This document shows, piece after piece, positions 4,759-5,134 of a stretch of 5,134 bases of DNA; within the stretch, counting starts at the first letter, position 1; every line of letters begins with the position of its first letter. The notes beneath the pieces were generated by a model. That model saw nothing but the letters and a program-made list of their open reading frames with translations. It ran no database searches and was not told the DNA's origin. The position numbers and the translations under genes are program-made. The DNA lies in contig JAQQAK010000391.1 in the NCBI GenBank assembly GCA_028527945.1, positions 1 through 5,134 of the forward strand. The letters are read 5' to 3'. This DNA is from Spirochaetaceae bacterium (GTDB taxonomy: Bacteria; Spirochaetota; Spirochaetia; UBA9216).

Positions 4759-5134
4759 ATGGGAATAATAGAAAATATACCCAATGACTTAATCGAATAT
4801 CTTAAAAGTTCAAGTAATAAAAAATATGAAACAAAAGAAGCTGGACCGTTTGAGTTCATTAATCAAGATGATATTGAACTTCATTTAATCCCTACTGATA
4901 TTGATAATTCAGAATCCTTTGAAAATGACGAAGTTATTTATGGTAATGAGAATGATCCTCATTATAAAGAGATGGGATGTTATCTTGTAAAGTGTATTAA
5001 TCTTGTAAAGGATTGTGAATATTATGATCCTTTTGGATTATTAATTTGGTTACCTGATTATAAATGCTATGGTATTTGGGACAACTCTCATTTCGTCGTT
5101 TATAAATTCAGAAACGATGTGAGCTGGAATGAAA
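4759..5134 (+). CDS. Hypothetical immunity-like protein, 3' end beyond the window
   Basis: The ATG at 4759 follows AGAGGG (GAGG at 4751-4754, four bases of spacing). The frame then stays open for 125 codons to the window edge, so the stop is missing. The product begins MGIIENIPNDLIEYLKSSSN, is acidic and soluble-looking, and has no signal peptide. It contains EYYDPFGLLIWLPDYKCYGI followed by WDNSHFVVYKF. This resembles a motif (YDPxGxLIWLPxxxxYGxWDxxH) that I recall from unnamed small proteins, often near toxin loci; I cannot attach a family name. The later part around NDVSWNE fits the common pattern in which a short segment with a tryptophan follows. Codon use is AT-rich like that of the gene at 2902. 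The three hairpins before it suggest its own expression unit. The gene call is good; the function is unknown. Confidence 0.75.
   Translation, partial: MGIIENIPNDLIEYLKSSSNKKYETKEAGPFEFINQDDIELHLIPTDIDNSESFENDEVIYGNENDPHYKEMGCYLVKCINLVKDCEYYDPFGLLIWLPDYKCYGIWDNSHFVVYKFRNDVSWNE

Noticed and set aside
1..5134. CRISPR array, tRNA or rRNA genes
   Set aside because: No regularly spaced direct repeats were seen, and no cloverleaf or conserved ribosomal RNA sequence was recognised on either strand by eye.

Overview
This is an AT-rich accessory region from a bacterium. It carries small unknown genes, a decayed gene, an insertion-sequence remnant and a truncated recombinase, and no housekeeping genes. 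The source cannot be fixed from sequence alone. The transposase remnant, the low GC and a possible integron-cassette-like recombination site suggest, from memory, a spirochaete of the Treponema type. That is a guess, and a Bacteroidota or Firmicutes host is not excluded.

Layout, left to right. (1) The 3' part of a leucine-rich-repeat protein gene ends at 1591. Its frame is open to the left edge, so its true start lies outside the window. (2) A compact, GC-richer, attC-like motif lies at 1631-1667, followed by a small gene (1684-2203) broken by two in-frame stops and one frameshift. (3) At 2204-2340 there is a perfect hairpin and a run of ten C. (4) A minus-strand fragment of an IS1182-type (DUF772) transposase occupies about 2591-2337, with its own good ribosome binding site, an internal deletion and stops. 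(5) A non-coding stretch with a long inverted repeat leads to an intact gene at 2902-3702. It resembles immunity proteins of polymorphic toxins and is followed by a good intrinsic terminator. (6) A truncated tyrosine-recombinase reading frame (3863-4180) has a recognisable N-terminal DNA-binding domain but no catalytic domain. (7) About 580 bases hold no convincing gene but contain several hairpins. (8) A second intact-looking small gene starts at 4759 and runs off the right edge.

All forward genes lie on the plus strand but do not look like one operon. The gaps are long, a terminator separates two of them, and each has its own ribosome binding site. The best reading is a mosaic of independently acquired cassette-like units, probably orphan immunity or defence genes. 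They appear to have been brought in by recombinases and insertion elements, with some since decaying. The functional assignment to toxin immunity is an inference from general sequence character, not from a confirmed family match.
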